Shown one piece after another: positions 37,198 to 49,799 of a stretch of 64,000 nt of DNA; within the stretch, counting starts at the first letter, position 1; each line of letters begins with the position of its first letter. The stretch lies in assembly GCA_950106755.1 (NCBI GenBank), contig OX467086.1, positions 32,754,001-32,818,000 on the forward strand. Direction: 5' to 3'. Source of the DNA: Climacium dendroides. Its lineage: Eukaryota > Streptophyta > Bryopsida > Hypnales > Climaciaceae. The notes beneath the pieces are model-generated. The model had not been told where the DNA came from, did not search any database, and saw nothing but the letters and a program-made list of their open reading frames with translations. A program made the translations under genes and the position numbers.

Positions 37198-40100
37198 CGT
37201 TATCAGCATGCACGCTCTTGCATGTATTCCTTAGTTTAATTTCTCACATAATTTTTTGGTTTAATTTTGAGAGCTTCTTGAGCTTTTTGAGACTTTTTTC
37301 GGGTTTTTTTTCCACTTCTTTGCATGGTCTTCTCTCCATCCCTGGATTTGTTCCCTCACAATTTATTTATTTTGCTTTTCTCTTCATTCTAAGCTCTTCT
37401 ACTTCCAAGCTTCTCCTTCCCTATTTTCTATACATCCATTATCTTTTATTTTTATATCATGAGTACTTCTACCCTTTTTATTGCTACATCTACGACTATT
37501 CCAATGGCTGCTACCATTATTAAGCCACCACGACTTCAACTGCTTTTATTTTCACAATCAGCAGTTGATAGAAGCAACTATTTAATGTAGACAAGGACTA
37601 CAAAAGCACACATTTTTGCATAGCAATTATTGATGTACATCAATTTAAACATGTTTTCTATTGTAAGTGATTCCATTTTCACATCTACTACTTTGAAAAT
37701 GTTGTTTTTACTCTGTTGCCATCTTGTTCCTGATTTATAGCATCAATATTTAGAACTTGAGAGTCCAAATTAACTTTGGTACAAACTCAAATCTCGCTTT
37801 GATCATCAGAAAATCATTTTTTTAAGCCCTCTATAATTGGATTTATTTATAAGTGTTAGATTTTCCAACACTCATTACTTTCAATAATGAGATGTACCGC
37901 AATATATCATAACTAAGGCTATGTGGTTAGTCGATTTTCAAATAGGAAATGATTGAGAAAACTCTCTCAATATTTCTGTTTGCATCTACTGTACTTGCAC
38001 AATAGTACAAAAACATGAAATTTAAAAATCATTTAGATTTCATGTCTTTGTTACTCCTTGTTGAGAAGCAAAACAAGATTATTTTATATAATACAGAAGC
38101 TCATCCAGTTGAAACTATAGTTTCTAAGTCCCATGCTGTCAAGGTTTCTCATAGTAAACCTAAGACACATAAATATGGTAAAAATTGTTATAAATACCAA
38201 GGAAGTTATAGTTGTATCCATATCTACAATTGTAATAGCCAACAACTATAAAGGAAATATAGTACTTCTTTTACTAATAGTCATAATAAACATCCGTTAA
38301 AGTCATATTCTTGTCACAAATGTGGTTGAATGGGCCATTTGGCCAATGTTTATTGAACATCAGAGTATTTGGTAAAGATGTTTTAGGGGAATAAGAAACT
38401 TCAAGTTGAAAATCGAGAAGCTCATACTATAAATACGTCTATGCTTCCATTTGTGAATAAAGATCGCAAAGCTCATATTATAGATGCGTCTATAAATCCA
38501 TTTGCAGATGAAGATCACAAAGCATATGCTATCAAAGATACCTTCACTAGTGAGTCTTGTGATGTACTCCTTGACTCTACAACTACACATAGAATCTTGC
38601 AAGATAAATTTATTTTTGATGAAAATAATCTTTTAACTTGGCAAACTAAAAATTTAATGACTATGGTTGGATCAAATGTGTTTTGTTCTCAGAAGGGACC
38701 AGCAAAGGTGATCTTGCTTGAGGGTACCACTATGACATACATGCATGCTATATTTTCTTTTTTTGCACTCCAAAGCTTGATCAGCTAACGGGATGTACAT
38801 ACCAATGATTTTTACCTCTCAACCAAAATTCTAAATAGGTAAGAGACTCTGATTTTTATGCATAAAAATAAAGTTGTGAAAATAGCCTTTGCTATGGCAA
38901 GTGGTTTATATCAAATTTCAATCTGACCACCTATTGTATTTAGTTTTGTTTTATCTTATAAAGATAATAAAAAATTTATTTGGCATAGAAGATTGGATCA
39001 TCTTAGCTCTACTTTGTTTAGAAAAATTATTCCATGTACTGTTGGATATGATTTGCAACAAGTAAATGTCAATTCAATGACATTGTGTTAAGCATGTGTA
39101 CAAGACAAGTTAATTGCCAAACCATCGTTATAATAGCTACCTCGTGAATTGTCACCTATGCTTTCAAGACTATATGGCGATATTTGTGGTTGAATAAATC
39201 CTAACTCTCGACCATTTCAATATTTTTAGTTTTGGTTGATGCCTCGAACAAACAATCACATGTCTCGTTATTATCAATGAGAAATTTGATCTTTATTAAT
39301 CTATTTTCAATGCTCATTTGTTTTAAGGCTCATTTTTCTGATTATCCAATCAAAACTTTATGTACGGATAATACTCAAGAATTTTGATCAAGATGACAAG
39401 ATCTTTTGAAGATTATTGCACTACAACGAGGATTGATCTAACCTATTTAGTTTCATATGAGCATGCTCAAAGTGGACTAGCTAAGTTTTTCATTAAACGG
39501 ATTTAACTTATTATAAGACCGTTGTTATTTTATGTAAATTTGCTTGCATCTATAAAGAGACATGTAGTTTTACATGTTCCAATTTTAATTCGGCTGCGCC
39601 CTTCATCTTTAGAGATTATTTCATCACAAGAGCTTCTTTCAGGACGTGTTCCAAATGTATTCCATCTATGAGTATTTGGTTGCCGTGTATGGATTCCAGT
39701 TCCAAAACTTCAACGCTATACTATTGGAACTCATTGACAAAAAAACATATATGTTGAATTTGATTCACTAAATATTAATTGTTACATCAACCCATCAACT
39801 AGTACGTTGCTTTATGCCCATTTTGCCAATTGTCGATTTGAAGAAGACATATTTTCATCTCTAACAAGAGGAATATCGACTCATGAATATTCTAAAAGCT
39901 TAGTTTTCAAGGCACTTGAAACTTTTACATTAAATCTTGATTCTCGCACATCTTTGGTAAAAAATGAGGTTGCTAAGATTTTGCATTTGCAAAAGATAGT
40001 GAATCAGACACCAAATGGTTTTAATGATGCATTGAAGATTACTAGAAATCCATTAAATGAGGCTAAAAATGTCTCTGAGAGAATTTTAGTCCCAGAATCT

Positions 40101-41215
40101 ACTACATTGGACAAACAGACTCAGGAACCTGATAAGCAACTATGGAAGTGGAAGATTATATTTGATAATATTATTTTTCCTTCGTCAACAATAGCCAATG
40201 CCAATTTTACAAAATTACTTCCATCAAATTCTCTGTCTACATCCAATGTCATTATGATTCCTATAGAAGAATTTATTACTTGCAAGCAAAACAAGTTCTA
40301 GTTGAATACAAAGTTATCTATAATGTACTACGGTACAAGTGATATTTGAAATAGGGAAGCAATTGAAATAGATGACTTATTTATCTCTATGATTGTGGAG
40401 AATATTTCTTGTGACAAAGATGATCCAGATCCAAGTACTATTGAACAAATGATGCGTTGCCTTGATTGGCTAAAGTGAAAAACTATTATTCAGGAGGAGT
40501 ATACATTTTTGTGTAAGAGAGAAGTTTTTGAAACTATTATGAATAATTTAACTTTACAACCTCTTGGATACAAACTTATATTTGTACACAAACGCAATGA
40601 CAAAGATCAGGTAATCCATTACAAAGTCCATTTAGTTGCTTAAGGTTTCACTCAAAAATTTAATATTGATTATGATTCTATATATTCACTAATTATAGTT
40701 TTTATTACTTTCTTCAAGATGCGTCTTATGGATATAGTGATTGTTTATCTATATGGATCTTTTAATGCTTATTTCTATATAAAAGTTTCACTTTGTCTCG
40801 AAACCACCAATTCAATTGTATTTATTCCAGATAAACATTGTAGTATTAAATCACAACTACTACAAGAGAAAGTCGTTCTAATTGATAGAAATCAGCCCCT
40901 CCTAATCTACAGAAATTTGACAAGTTTCTGTCAATTAGGACAAAAAACTGTCCGAATTGCCAGAAAATTGTCCAAATTGACAAAAATCTGTTAATTTTCT
41001 GTAGATTAGGAGGGGCTGATTTCTATCATTTCAAATGACTTTCTGTCAATTCGGACATGTATTCTTGTAATGAACGAGCATTATATGGTCTCAAACAATC
41101 TGGACTCATGTGATATCAATGAATATGAACATATCTTATTGAGCATGGATTTATAAATGATACATTGCTATCATGTCTCTTTATCAAACGAGACAAAGAT
41201 GGATTTGTAATCATT
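37198..41215 (+). mobile_element. Degenerate Ty1/copia retrotransposon
   Basis: Remains of gag-pol in copia order (protease, integrase, reverse transcriptase), broken by many stops and frameshifts. Seen in turn: a gag-like segment (38015-38251); a CCHC knuckle with a stop inside (CHKCG, stop, MGHLANVY, near 38315); a protease-like DSTTTHRIL (near 38570, normally DSGATSHM-like); the GAG-pre-integrase WHRRLDHLS (near 38985); integrase pieces such as GLAKFFIKRI (near 39475) and VFGCRVWIPVPKLQR (near 39670-39710); and reverse transcriptase LQPLGYKLIFVHKRN (near 40560) and LYGLKQSG (near 41085). It ends in RT at a fold-back; RNase H and the 3' LTR are not found. It cannot be active. Confidence 0.88.
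40869..41043. mobile_element. Short fold-back element inserted in copia RT
   Basis: A 175-bp hairpin-forming element with arms at about 40869-40916 and 40997-41042. The arms share GATAGAAATCAGCCCCTCC and TAATCTACAGAAA, preceded by GAAAGTC. The loop is filled with words like CTGTCAATT and GACAAAAA. It splits the copia RT frame before LYGLKQSG, so it inserted after that copia copy arrived. Confidence 0.85.
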
Positions 41216-41551
41216 GGATCAGTTGAATGAATCGACAGTTGAGATCGAAGCGGCAATGAAGCAATCGTTTGATGAAACTAGAGTGTAATGACCCTTCTAA
41301 CATAGAAAACCTCGTGATTTCTATGATGCAAGGGGGTGTTTTGGAATGTGATGTTTTAATGCAAATGAAGAGGTGGATTTGTTATTCAAAATCCACCTCT
41401 TTATTTGAGTTAAAACACCACATTTCAAAACACCCCTTGCATCATAGAAATCACGAGGTTTTCTATGCTAAGAGGGTCACTATGCTCTTGACAAACAACT
41501 GCTTCACTGCCGCTTCGATCTCAACCGTCGATTCATTCAACTGATCCATGC
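41216..41551. mobile_element. Long perfect-type fold-back (about 335 bp)
   Basis: Nearly the whole segment is one palindrome. The ends read GGATCAGTTGAATGAATCGA and its complement, followed inward by GTTGAGATCGAAGCGGCA, AGAAAACCTCGTGATTTCTA and AAATCCACCTC on both arms. Arms are about 155 bp with few mismatches and the loop is short. No ORF of note. It marks the 3' end of the recognisable copia sequence. Confidence 0.9.
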
Positions 41552-42480
41552 TTAGTTCCTGCATAAATGCCAATTCATAGTATAAATGCCAATTCTTCTA
41601 ACTTCGTCATTTCTTACATCTGAAAGGTATCAATTTAATCTAGCAAAATAGTCCTAAAATAGAAGAACTCCACATAGGTGTGTCACATCACACAAATTAC
41701 CAATTTATATGACCATACTAACCAAATTACAAACATTCAAAAAATTTGATTCAAAGTACATCTCTATACTTGTTCTACTTCCGTCTATTGGTGAAATTGA
41801 CATAAGAAGGGAGCTGTTGACACCCAAAATCCAAAAACTCTTAGACCAACACCTGAAAAATGTAATTCAAAACCTATTTTCATTTGACACAAATCAACAA
41901 ATAATTCCATTGCCACACGAACAGACAACTAGAAATAAATAGTGTACCCAAAAGAAATTCAGGTAAAAGAAAAACCAGTATAAAGAGAAACCAATACCTG
42001 CTAGAAAACTAGCAGATTACAGCTTCATCGAGATCAACCAGTTGATTGGTCGCATCCAAAACGAGCACACGCTCCCTGTCCCGAGAGCGTTACCCATCCC
42101 AATCGGCCATGAACTCATTCTTCAACTTTCGCATACTATCCACCTACTAAGAGAAGATGTAGGTCAACACGAGAAACCTTCAAGTAGATGTAGTTTCAAA
42201 TCTCTACTTGAGGTTTTGTGCAAGGCAACCTATCTTCATCTTCTTCAACGTCAGATGTCATACATGTCTAATTTGCTCAAGTTTTTGATTTTCTGTAGAC
42301 AAAATGACACAAGTATGAGAGCCCAACAAAGGACATCTGCGAGGTTCATACAAACAGCATGGCTAAAAATCAGGAGCCGACACCTAACAGAAACCTTCCA
42401 TGTTCAACAAGCAACGGTCGGAAAATTCAAAGCGTAAATTCTACGAGGCATAACAAAAGCAAAACACGTACCCGGATGAA
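41552..42480. other. Region downstream of the Sec1 fragment
   Basis: No supported gene. A 131-residue plus-strand ORF at 42042-42437 is unlike any family I know. The segment may contain the 3' UTR of the minus-strand Sec1-like piece. Confidence 0.35.
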
Positions 42481-43381
42481 CTAGTGTGGATCACCAATAT
42501 TTGTGGAACCAATGACAACCTCTCGTTTCAATTGGAGGGTCAGTTTATGCGCTATTTGTAACTGCAAATCAAGCCCCACAAGAAGTGATTTTTAAATCCC
42601 AAAGGCAGTATAAACCACATGAACACAAATGTGCATAATTTGAGGAAAAGACGTCCAGTGTTCACCTCAGATCTTGTCATTCCTCCTATGATGAACACAA
42701 ATATGTGTTTTCCATTGATTTTGGGGTCACTGCTGGCATGCCTCAACATCGAGTCACTAAAATCACGCACCATAAATAGTAGATTTAAAAAGATTCATAG
42801 AAAAACAAATACTTGTGTTACACCCCCATGGAATTGATGGCTTCTACCGTATGAAACAAGAATATGCAATACAAAATGGAGCTCTTTGTCAAGCATCACG
42901 GTAAGTGCAAACTTGGAGTACCCATCATCAGACGATGCCCTGCCCTTCGATGTCCAAGTGCTACCTCCACCTTTGCTAATGGTGCGTTTGGATTGGACAA
43001 GTCTGAAGGTGGGGTTCACAAGTGGGCGTGCTGAAGAAGACTGGTGGTTACTGCTAGCGGGATCCTTCAGATATGGATATTCTTCCCTAGAAAGACTCCC
43101 CTTGTTAATTTCCTCCACCACATCCTGAACACAGAGAGAAGGAATACTGCCACGTGAAATGGGATAAAAAAGAGACTATGCCATTGTACCATTGCACTCT
43201 ACCCTCTTCTTTCCCTCATGATGCAAACGAAGCATGCAGCACAACCCCAATCCAAGTCTACATTGCAACACGAAACCATAAGCCAAGCCAGTTGCGGATA
43301 TACCCGTAGTAATGGATAGAACCTAGATAGTTGCCAACCTTCCTCATCCATTTCTTTTGCTTTTCTTGCAGGCTGAACGGC
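42481..43381 (-). CDS. Sec1/Munc18 C-terminal segment (KEULE type), partial
   Basis: Sec1/Munc18 proteins bind syntaxin-type SNAREs and drive vesicle fusion; plant KEULE acts in cytokinesis. Exons 43381-43304, 43124-42922, 42756-42666 and 42561-42481 join with GT-AG borders and matching phases to give 150 residues. Family marks are EEGWQLSRFYPLL, EEINKGSLSREEYPYLKDP, the SSDDG linker, DSMLRHASSD, the strongly conserved HIFVFIIGGMTRSE, and AHKLTLQLKREVVIGST before the stop. This is only about the last quarter of a protein of roughly 650-670 residues. No upstream Sec1 exons are found: the next sequence upstream on this strand is an RRM gene. It is either a captured fragment or part of a chimeric gene. 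Confidence 0.82.
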
Positions 43382-43699
43382 CTGCCATCACAAAATGGTT
43401 TACAGACTTCAGTTAGAAAAGAAAAGATTGGATTCTAGACAAAAAAAAGCAGCCTTACTAAAGGAGTAATAGCAAGGGGCACAGTTGTTCCAAGAAGGCC
43501 TAATACTAGGGCTAAGGTAGTAGACAAAGGAGTAGGGACATTGCTAATGTGCACAAAAATCTAAATGTTAGTGAAACGTGTTTGAATATCAATACAAAAA
43601 CAAATAATCAGGAACAACAATCGAATCACCAAGATGATCAACGCCTTGGGTCATTAGCAAATCAGCTTTGAAAATACAATAAGGGGTCAATAAGAATAC

Positions 43700-45930
43700 C
43701 TAGTTCCACTTCCATTCCGAATCAATTTCTACATGAGGACTTTTTGAAGGATCATTCAAAGACTGCAAACAACATTGCACATAAGAAATGATTATTAGGG
43801 AGATGGTATCCACAACCATAGATGTTGGCTATTGCAAGCTAGTAACTAAAATAATAATATAAAGCATGAAGTCCAAGTTCAAAATCAAGTACTCACTAGG
43901 CCTCCGCCTTCATCATCGTCAAGTTCCCTAGGATGAACGTCCATATCTTCCATGCCAATTTGGTCAGAGACTGCAGACACCTGGAAGGAAAGTATATTGA
44001 ACAGTCAAATACGATATGATAATTGAACAGTCAAGAAACAACATATTCCAACCTATCTGTTTGTCCAACACAGAAGGCAAAGATCAAATCGTTTTCGGGA
44101 AGTAGATTGAACCATAATTGGACGTTCTGCAGGCTCCAGCCAATTTAGACTTTGTTGGGCAGCACGGGCATCTTCCAATCTAGCACACTGCAATAAGTTC
44201 TAACAAGCATATACTGAGTGATATGAAGTACTTAACTATTTCATATGATTTGATGAACTATACCAAAAAGAAACCTAAACAAATGAAACCCAGTCCTCAA
44301 AAATATACCCCGATCCAGCGTAAGAAATCGCAGAACCACATACTATTGCGCTAACTGGCATGCAAAAGAACACGTGACAAAAAATTCTTACACGCACAAA
44401 TCCAAAACCTTTGCTTTGTCTGGTTTCAAGATCATATGGTAGCTGTACTAGCTCAATGGGTCCAAAAGGCTCAAAAACTTGTTACAAATGGCACGAAATC
44501 CATGTAAAGTAAAAATATCGGAAATGAAATAGACCATAGATGTCACATAAGGTAACCAGTTTTTTTAAGTGACCAGTTTTTTCAACTCAATCAAATAGGA
44601 AATATTCATGTGTGGATGTCCAAGTCTAGAACCTTCGAAAATAAAATAATACAAGTACTCCAAGTGCAATGAACACACAATCACTAGCATCAACCTTCCA
44701 AGCACCACCCACTGATCTAAACACAGGAGGACCACACTAGCAATGCAGGAGCAAGTGATTGAAAATATATTAACTAATGTAGCTGATCCTTTGTTATGTT
44801 GAAATAAAGATTCCCAATATAAAGACAGTGGGCACCTCCTGAGTATGGACCAATGAAGCCACCAGCAACTCCTAGAACCACAGTTGTGGACTGTACAAGA
44901 TCCTTCTCAACTTCAGAAGGTTTTACCATGACCGGTTGATTCAATAGGAGCTGGCCTGACAAAGCTATAGCCTTCGGGACTGATGTGGAATCATAGAATT
45001 CAATATACTTGAAATAGGCATCGCCATGCGGTAAGTTCGTCAATACTGAAGCATCAACCATCTTCTAGAGAAGTAACATCTCATGGCGAAATATAACATT
45101 AATCAAAGGTTGCAGAATGAAAATCAATGATGCAAAAAGTTAAAAGAACATCTTATCCAACTCCTTTGGAACGCCTTGAATTCTGGTCCATGATTAGCCG
45201 GACATTCCGCACCTAACAAACATGAGCTGTTAGTAAAAACCATAGCAGAATCTATTACATTGGAAAGTGAAAAGGAGTACCAGTAGAAAAGGATCCAAAC
45301 CATGGAACTTTGACAGTACATTGACATCCTCATGGATTACAACCCCTCACACCTGAGGAGGGGCCCTAAAGAAGCTACTTACGCAAGTAAATCAGTTTAG
45401 TGCTTACCACAAGTTTTGGTCTAGAATCACAAAGACGGCCACAAGTTTCGGTCCAGAATCACAAAGACGGCCACAAGTTTGACCTCATTGCAAGCAAACT
45501 CAAATATGTGCACTACAAAGAAGCAAAGGATTTGATTCATATTCATTGTATAATCAATGAACTCTCCATATTCCACACAAGATTACAGAGTAAGAAAGCA
45601 ACAGCATCCTAGTGAACCTTCGACCATTCTCTCCATATAAACCCAGATTAGAGTTTGTGACATTGGATATGAAATGAGACATCAATTGCTAAGTTGAAAC
45701 TCACTAGCAAAGATACCACAAGTACCATACTATATGTGTAGCTAATGACCTTTGAGAGAGTGTGCCTTTGTTTTACACCCTTCACTGCAGCGCATTACAA
45801 AACTAAAGTTCCGTAGCTCTACTCTTATGAAAGGGCAACTAGACCAATTGGTGTAACAAAGGTCAAACTTCACCTTTCTAGCCTGAGAGAAAAAATCGTA
45901 CACATTGTACTCATCCGCTTTCAAAGAAAT
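43700..45930 (-). pseudogene. CC1/RBM39-like splicing factor fragment, two RRMs
   Basis: Resembles plant CC1-like splicing factors (RBM39 family). Exons read on the minus strand: 45930-45874 (DEYNVYDFFSQARK, RRM1 start); about 45236-45177 (VRNVRLIMDQNSRRSKGVG); about 45011-44770 (YIEFYDSTSVPKAIALSGQL through GGAHCLYIGNLYFNIT, linker and RRM2 RNP2); about 44495-44397 (EPFGPIELVQLPYDLETRQ, then SKGFGFVR as RNP1); about 44190-44115 (CARLEDARAAQQSLNWLEP); and about 43981-43898 (VSAVSDQIG through DDDEGGGL). The last exon begins SLN as in the family but then diverges and stops at 43702-43700. The N-terminal RS region and the third RRM are absent. The junction after SKGVG reads GATAAG, not a GT donor, and the one after KDQLH does not restore frame cleanly. 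A broken or captured copy is most likely. Confidence 0.75.
45395..45490. repeat. 34-bp tandem duplication
   Basis: The sequence GGTCTAGAATCACAAAGACG then GCCACAAGTTT occurs twice in tandem (GGTCCAGAATC in the second copy) inside an intron-like region of the RRM fragment. Confidence 0.8.
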
Positions 45931-47200
45931 CTGCATCATAAACAAAATGAAATCCCAATTAGTTCAACATCATGGAAAACAGGTGAATATTACTACATTC
46001 GTAATTGACTCCACATGGATGTACAACCTTTCGGACACTATTAGAAGTATTCGCCAATTACAGCAACTGCTAAAACCCAAGGGAAGCCAGGAGAGTTACA
46101 ATGTAACAACTTAGGCTAGCATGAGGTGTTAGGTTTCGCTCCCATTGCTGTACCCCTAAAAAATAATGTCTAGGTGCAAGGACTCCTTACGTTCAACTCA
46201 ATGTGACCACTAGTGCAAATTATTCCCAAGGTCACAAAGATTGAGTCCTGCATTTACATGTGGGGATAATCCACTTCCATCAATTTCATGGTAACCTACT
46301 AGCCTTAAACAAAAGAAACGAGGACCTACATCTTTGAACATTTAAGACTTCACATAGTCCCCTTTCATTTCAGGGTACTAACTTCGGGGCTTGCTTATGG
46401 AAGGTACAAAAAGAATACCAATACACTTGGAATAATTCACCATTGTCACTGCCACACATCTATACATGAAGCAAGCCGCTCATTCACACAAGAATTTACT
46501 CACAAGAAAAGGTGAGTGACCGTCATATCGATGTGGACATAGCAACCACTAACTGTGATAACGGTTGAAAATAACTCGGTTACAGCTTGTAACTCTCATA
46601 TACTTGACATTGTGGTGATTGAATGAACCTCAACAACTTAGCTATTCATAATTAAGGGAAGTGCAAAGCAGTACGAATCAAAAGTAGGGGAAAAAGGTAG
46701 TCGCCGTGCACTTGATATGCAAAGATTGTCCTCTGATCCTGTTCAGAGAATAACATCAAGTGAATCCTTCATAAGTTCCCCACTTATGGTCTCTCATGAG
46801 GCCTGTGGCATCCATTACCACAATTAGATTCATCTGCATGCCCAACTCCGAATACTTGAAATACACTCAAGCGATAGCAAGGCAACTAGAACAATTCCGT
46901 GAAGAAAGCAAAGACTCCCCCAATCATACTCACTATCGCACAATGGAAGAAACGCGTTCTCAACACCATCAAATATCTGCTCTAATGAATAACTCCATAT
47001 GATGCTACATCGAATCACAATTAGAATCAAAGGTACCTCATTAAGTTGCTTGAAGGTCAGGGCAGAAATTGAAAGTCACCACACCCTTCATCGTGGAACT
47101 TCAGATTAATAGAACATGCACGTGTTACAGCTTGTTCGCATGTAATAGCCACTCATCCACAGTACATGAAGGTCTATATGTTAATTTGCACATACCTCAA
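45931..47200. other. Intron-like or intergenic stretch, no exon found
   Basis: I looked here for the missing RRM1 first exon and for continuation of the upstream fragment and found neither. Short ORFs have no recognisable content. Confidence 0.35.
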
Positions 47201-47204
47201 TGAG

Positions 47205-47980
47205 TGTCCCCAGGTCTAATTGGCTGCCGTAATAGAAGTGGTAAAACTCAGTTGGTAGTTTGTAAGCTTCTTGTACTGCTGTTCCTTTCTCCTCGGTTCT
47301 GGGTGCTCTGCTGCTACTAATTGATACTTCAGCAACCTGAGACATAAGATTTAGAGTCAGTACTCATGAAATAGTATAGGAGGTCATCAATATGGAAAAC
47401 AGAAATTTAACCAAAACGTAAATAACTGAAAATGTTCAGAAGTATCTCCTTACGTTCTCATCAGCATCAAATTTTCTCAAATCAACATCTGAGGCCTTGT
47501 CACTGCTTATTGCTGGATCATTCTCCAGCGGTCCATCACCATCTGCTTTGAGAGCAGGGATGATTTCGCCAGTCATTTTTGCAGCTTCTGCAGCACTTGC
47601 TATGGCAACTGCAGCTGCACGAGTATCAGCTGCGGCAGCAGCCTGCCGCTCTTCTTCCTCGACTGCTGCACGCACCCTCTCCATGAACTTGTCGTCCTCG
47701 TCTGGAAAGAAACGACCTACAACCAATTTGCAGTGGGAAACTGGTTTAAATAAAACAAAGACAAGTAGCGAAAGTACTCCAAAGAGCTCCAATAGATGAA
47801 TCCATAAAGCCATCTATCAAGTAGAAATCAAACGTGTCAAGATATGCAATCTAACCTTGTTTCTTCAACTTCTGAATACGAAGGGCACGTAACTCCTGAA
47901 GCTTTTCGACCATCAACACCATCTCCATCTGTGGATCATGACAAGAGCTCTCAGCAACTGATTGTGGAATGACACGGCCC
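47205..47980 (-). CDS. Unidentified Ala-rich coiled-coil gene piece, three exons
   Basis: Three minus-strand exons with GT-AG borders and agreeing phases: about 47979-47855 (VIPQSVAES, then MVEKLQELRALRIQKLKKQ), about 47716-47454 (RFFPDEDDKFMERVRAAVEE, then a long Ala-rich helix), and about 47329-47203 (VAEVSISSSRAPRTEEKGT, then LPTEFYHFYYGSQLDLGTLI). The composition and the ordered charged motifs look like conserved coding sequence. I do not recognise the family and assign no function. Neither a start with a 5' region nor a natural C-terminus is evident, so it may be a fragment. It is on the same strand as the RRM and Sec1 pieces that follow. Confidence 0.55.
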
Positions 47981-48219
47981 TTGACAAAAATAATGTGATG
48001 ACACTTGGAAGGAAATTATAAAAGCAACTAAGCAACTCTGAGTGGAAAAGTATGCTGAAAAGGCAGACTGGAGCAGAGAACAGACACACCACTGACAGAG
48101 CTTGCAACAGAAATCCTCGCAAGTTATTGTATCAAACACAAACAAATGAATACCAAAATACAAATTGCATTTCTTGCATATAGTTTAATTGAAGTATGAA
48201 AATGTAAAGAAGGAATTTT

Positions 48220-49560
48220 AAAAACTTCGATAGCCTAGATTGCAAGATATTTGTGTTTAAAGTGAAGAAAATGGGGTTTTTTTGCACCTTCCTTGATTAG
48301 ATTATTTGACTCTAAATCTTTTTAACTCAAAAAATTTACAAAATAGATATTGATTTAAAAAAAATTATGTTAGAGAATGGAATTGACACTTTGTAGAAAG
48401 AAACAATTTTATTTTCATTCTTAAAAAAATTATTAAGTAAAAGTAGATGGAAGATTGAAGAAAAATCTAAATTGTTAATATCTCTATGATGGAATTGAAA
48501 CACTCTAATCCCAATAGTGAAATTGTTCTAGCGAGCATAATAAATCGTGTAGACATTTTTTTAAATTGTGAAAATCTAGTTCAAAATCAAATCCTATACA
48601 TTATTTTTTCAATAAGATATTATAATTGCCTATAGAACAAAAAATTCCATAACTTTCACATCACAAGTCTAAATGGAATGGATCAATGCTTTTCATATAG
48701 ACAAAAATATTATCTATAAAAAATTTATTTTAAAAATTTATATTTAAAGCTTTTGTAGATTATTTTTGTTGCTTGGACTTAGCTATTATAAGGTTATTTG
48801 AATTCGTCTGCTGCCATTGTTGAAAAATCACACATTAATAACCTCTAAAGTCCAAAACCACTCAAAACTGCCATTTCTATAGCAAAGAGCAAAAAAAATT
48901 TTAATAATTTTTTTTTTGCATATCTAATTGTAAGATCTTGTATTAGACTAGAAATAAAAATGTGTGGATCGGAAGAAATTTCACAAACTTTGACCATATA
49001 GATTGCAAGATATTTGCGTTCAAGGTGAAAGAAATAAGTTTTGCACCTTGCTCAACTACATTTTTTGGCTTTAAACCTTCATAACTTATAATTTTTGCTT
49101 TAAGGATTTTGAATTTCTAATTTTACATGATAAAAAATTGAGTTGAGAGTCTAGGAAAAAAATTCAAAAACACACACACACACTTAGTTTTCACTCATTA
49201 AAAAATTGTTAAGTAGAAGTAGGTTCAAGATTGAAAGAAAATCTAAATTGTTAATAGATCTATGGTGAGATTTTTCTAGCAAGAGATCTTAACCTTGTGA
49301 AACTTTTTTTTTTGAGGTAGAAAATGAATCCTACAAGATTTTTTTCCAGAAGATGCTCTAATTGTCCAAAAAACAAGATTGTCTAAACTTTCATATGACA
49401 AATCCAAATAGAATAAATCAAAGCTTCCTGTATACATAAAATTATAATCTATAAAAAAATATTTTTTTAATGTTTTATTGTATGTTTTTTTGAAGTTTTT
49501 TTTGTGCTTGCCAAATTGAAAAAAAGGGTTTTTTGTGCCATAACTTTTGCTTTTAGGCTC
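48220..49560. repeat. Two tandem copies of a dispersed repeat (period about 770 bp)
   Basis: Phrases recur in order about 770 bp apart: AGATTGCAAGATATTTG at about 48236 and 49006, AGATTGAAG/AAAATCTAAATTGTTAAT at about 48450 and 49228, and TCTATAAAAAATTTATTTT-type sequence at about 48712 and 49450. A short CA microsatellite lies near 49170. The copies have diverged strongly. No coding content. Confidence 0.7.
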
Positions 49561-49799
49561 TAATTGAAATAAAAATTATATTTTCTAAAAGCTAATGTGC
49601 TTTTCTATCTTCACAAAGAACTCAAAACATCATGACTAATATTGAGTTCATAGGAACTTGCCAAAAATCCATTTAAAATCCATTTTATCTCTTGAGGGGA
49701 CAATGGAACTTTAGGGGATTAAGAAAGGAGGTTCTAAAAGCAGGGGACAATGGGACTTTACTTACTTTCAGGGATTAAGGTAGGAGGTTCTAAAAGCAC

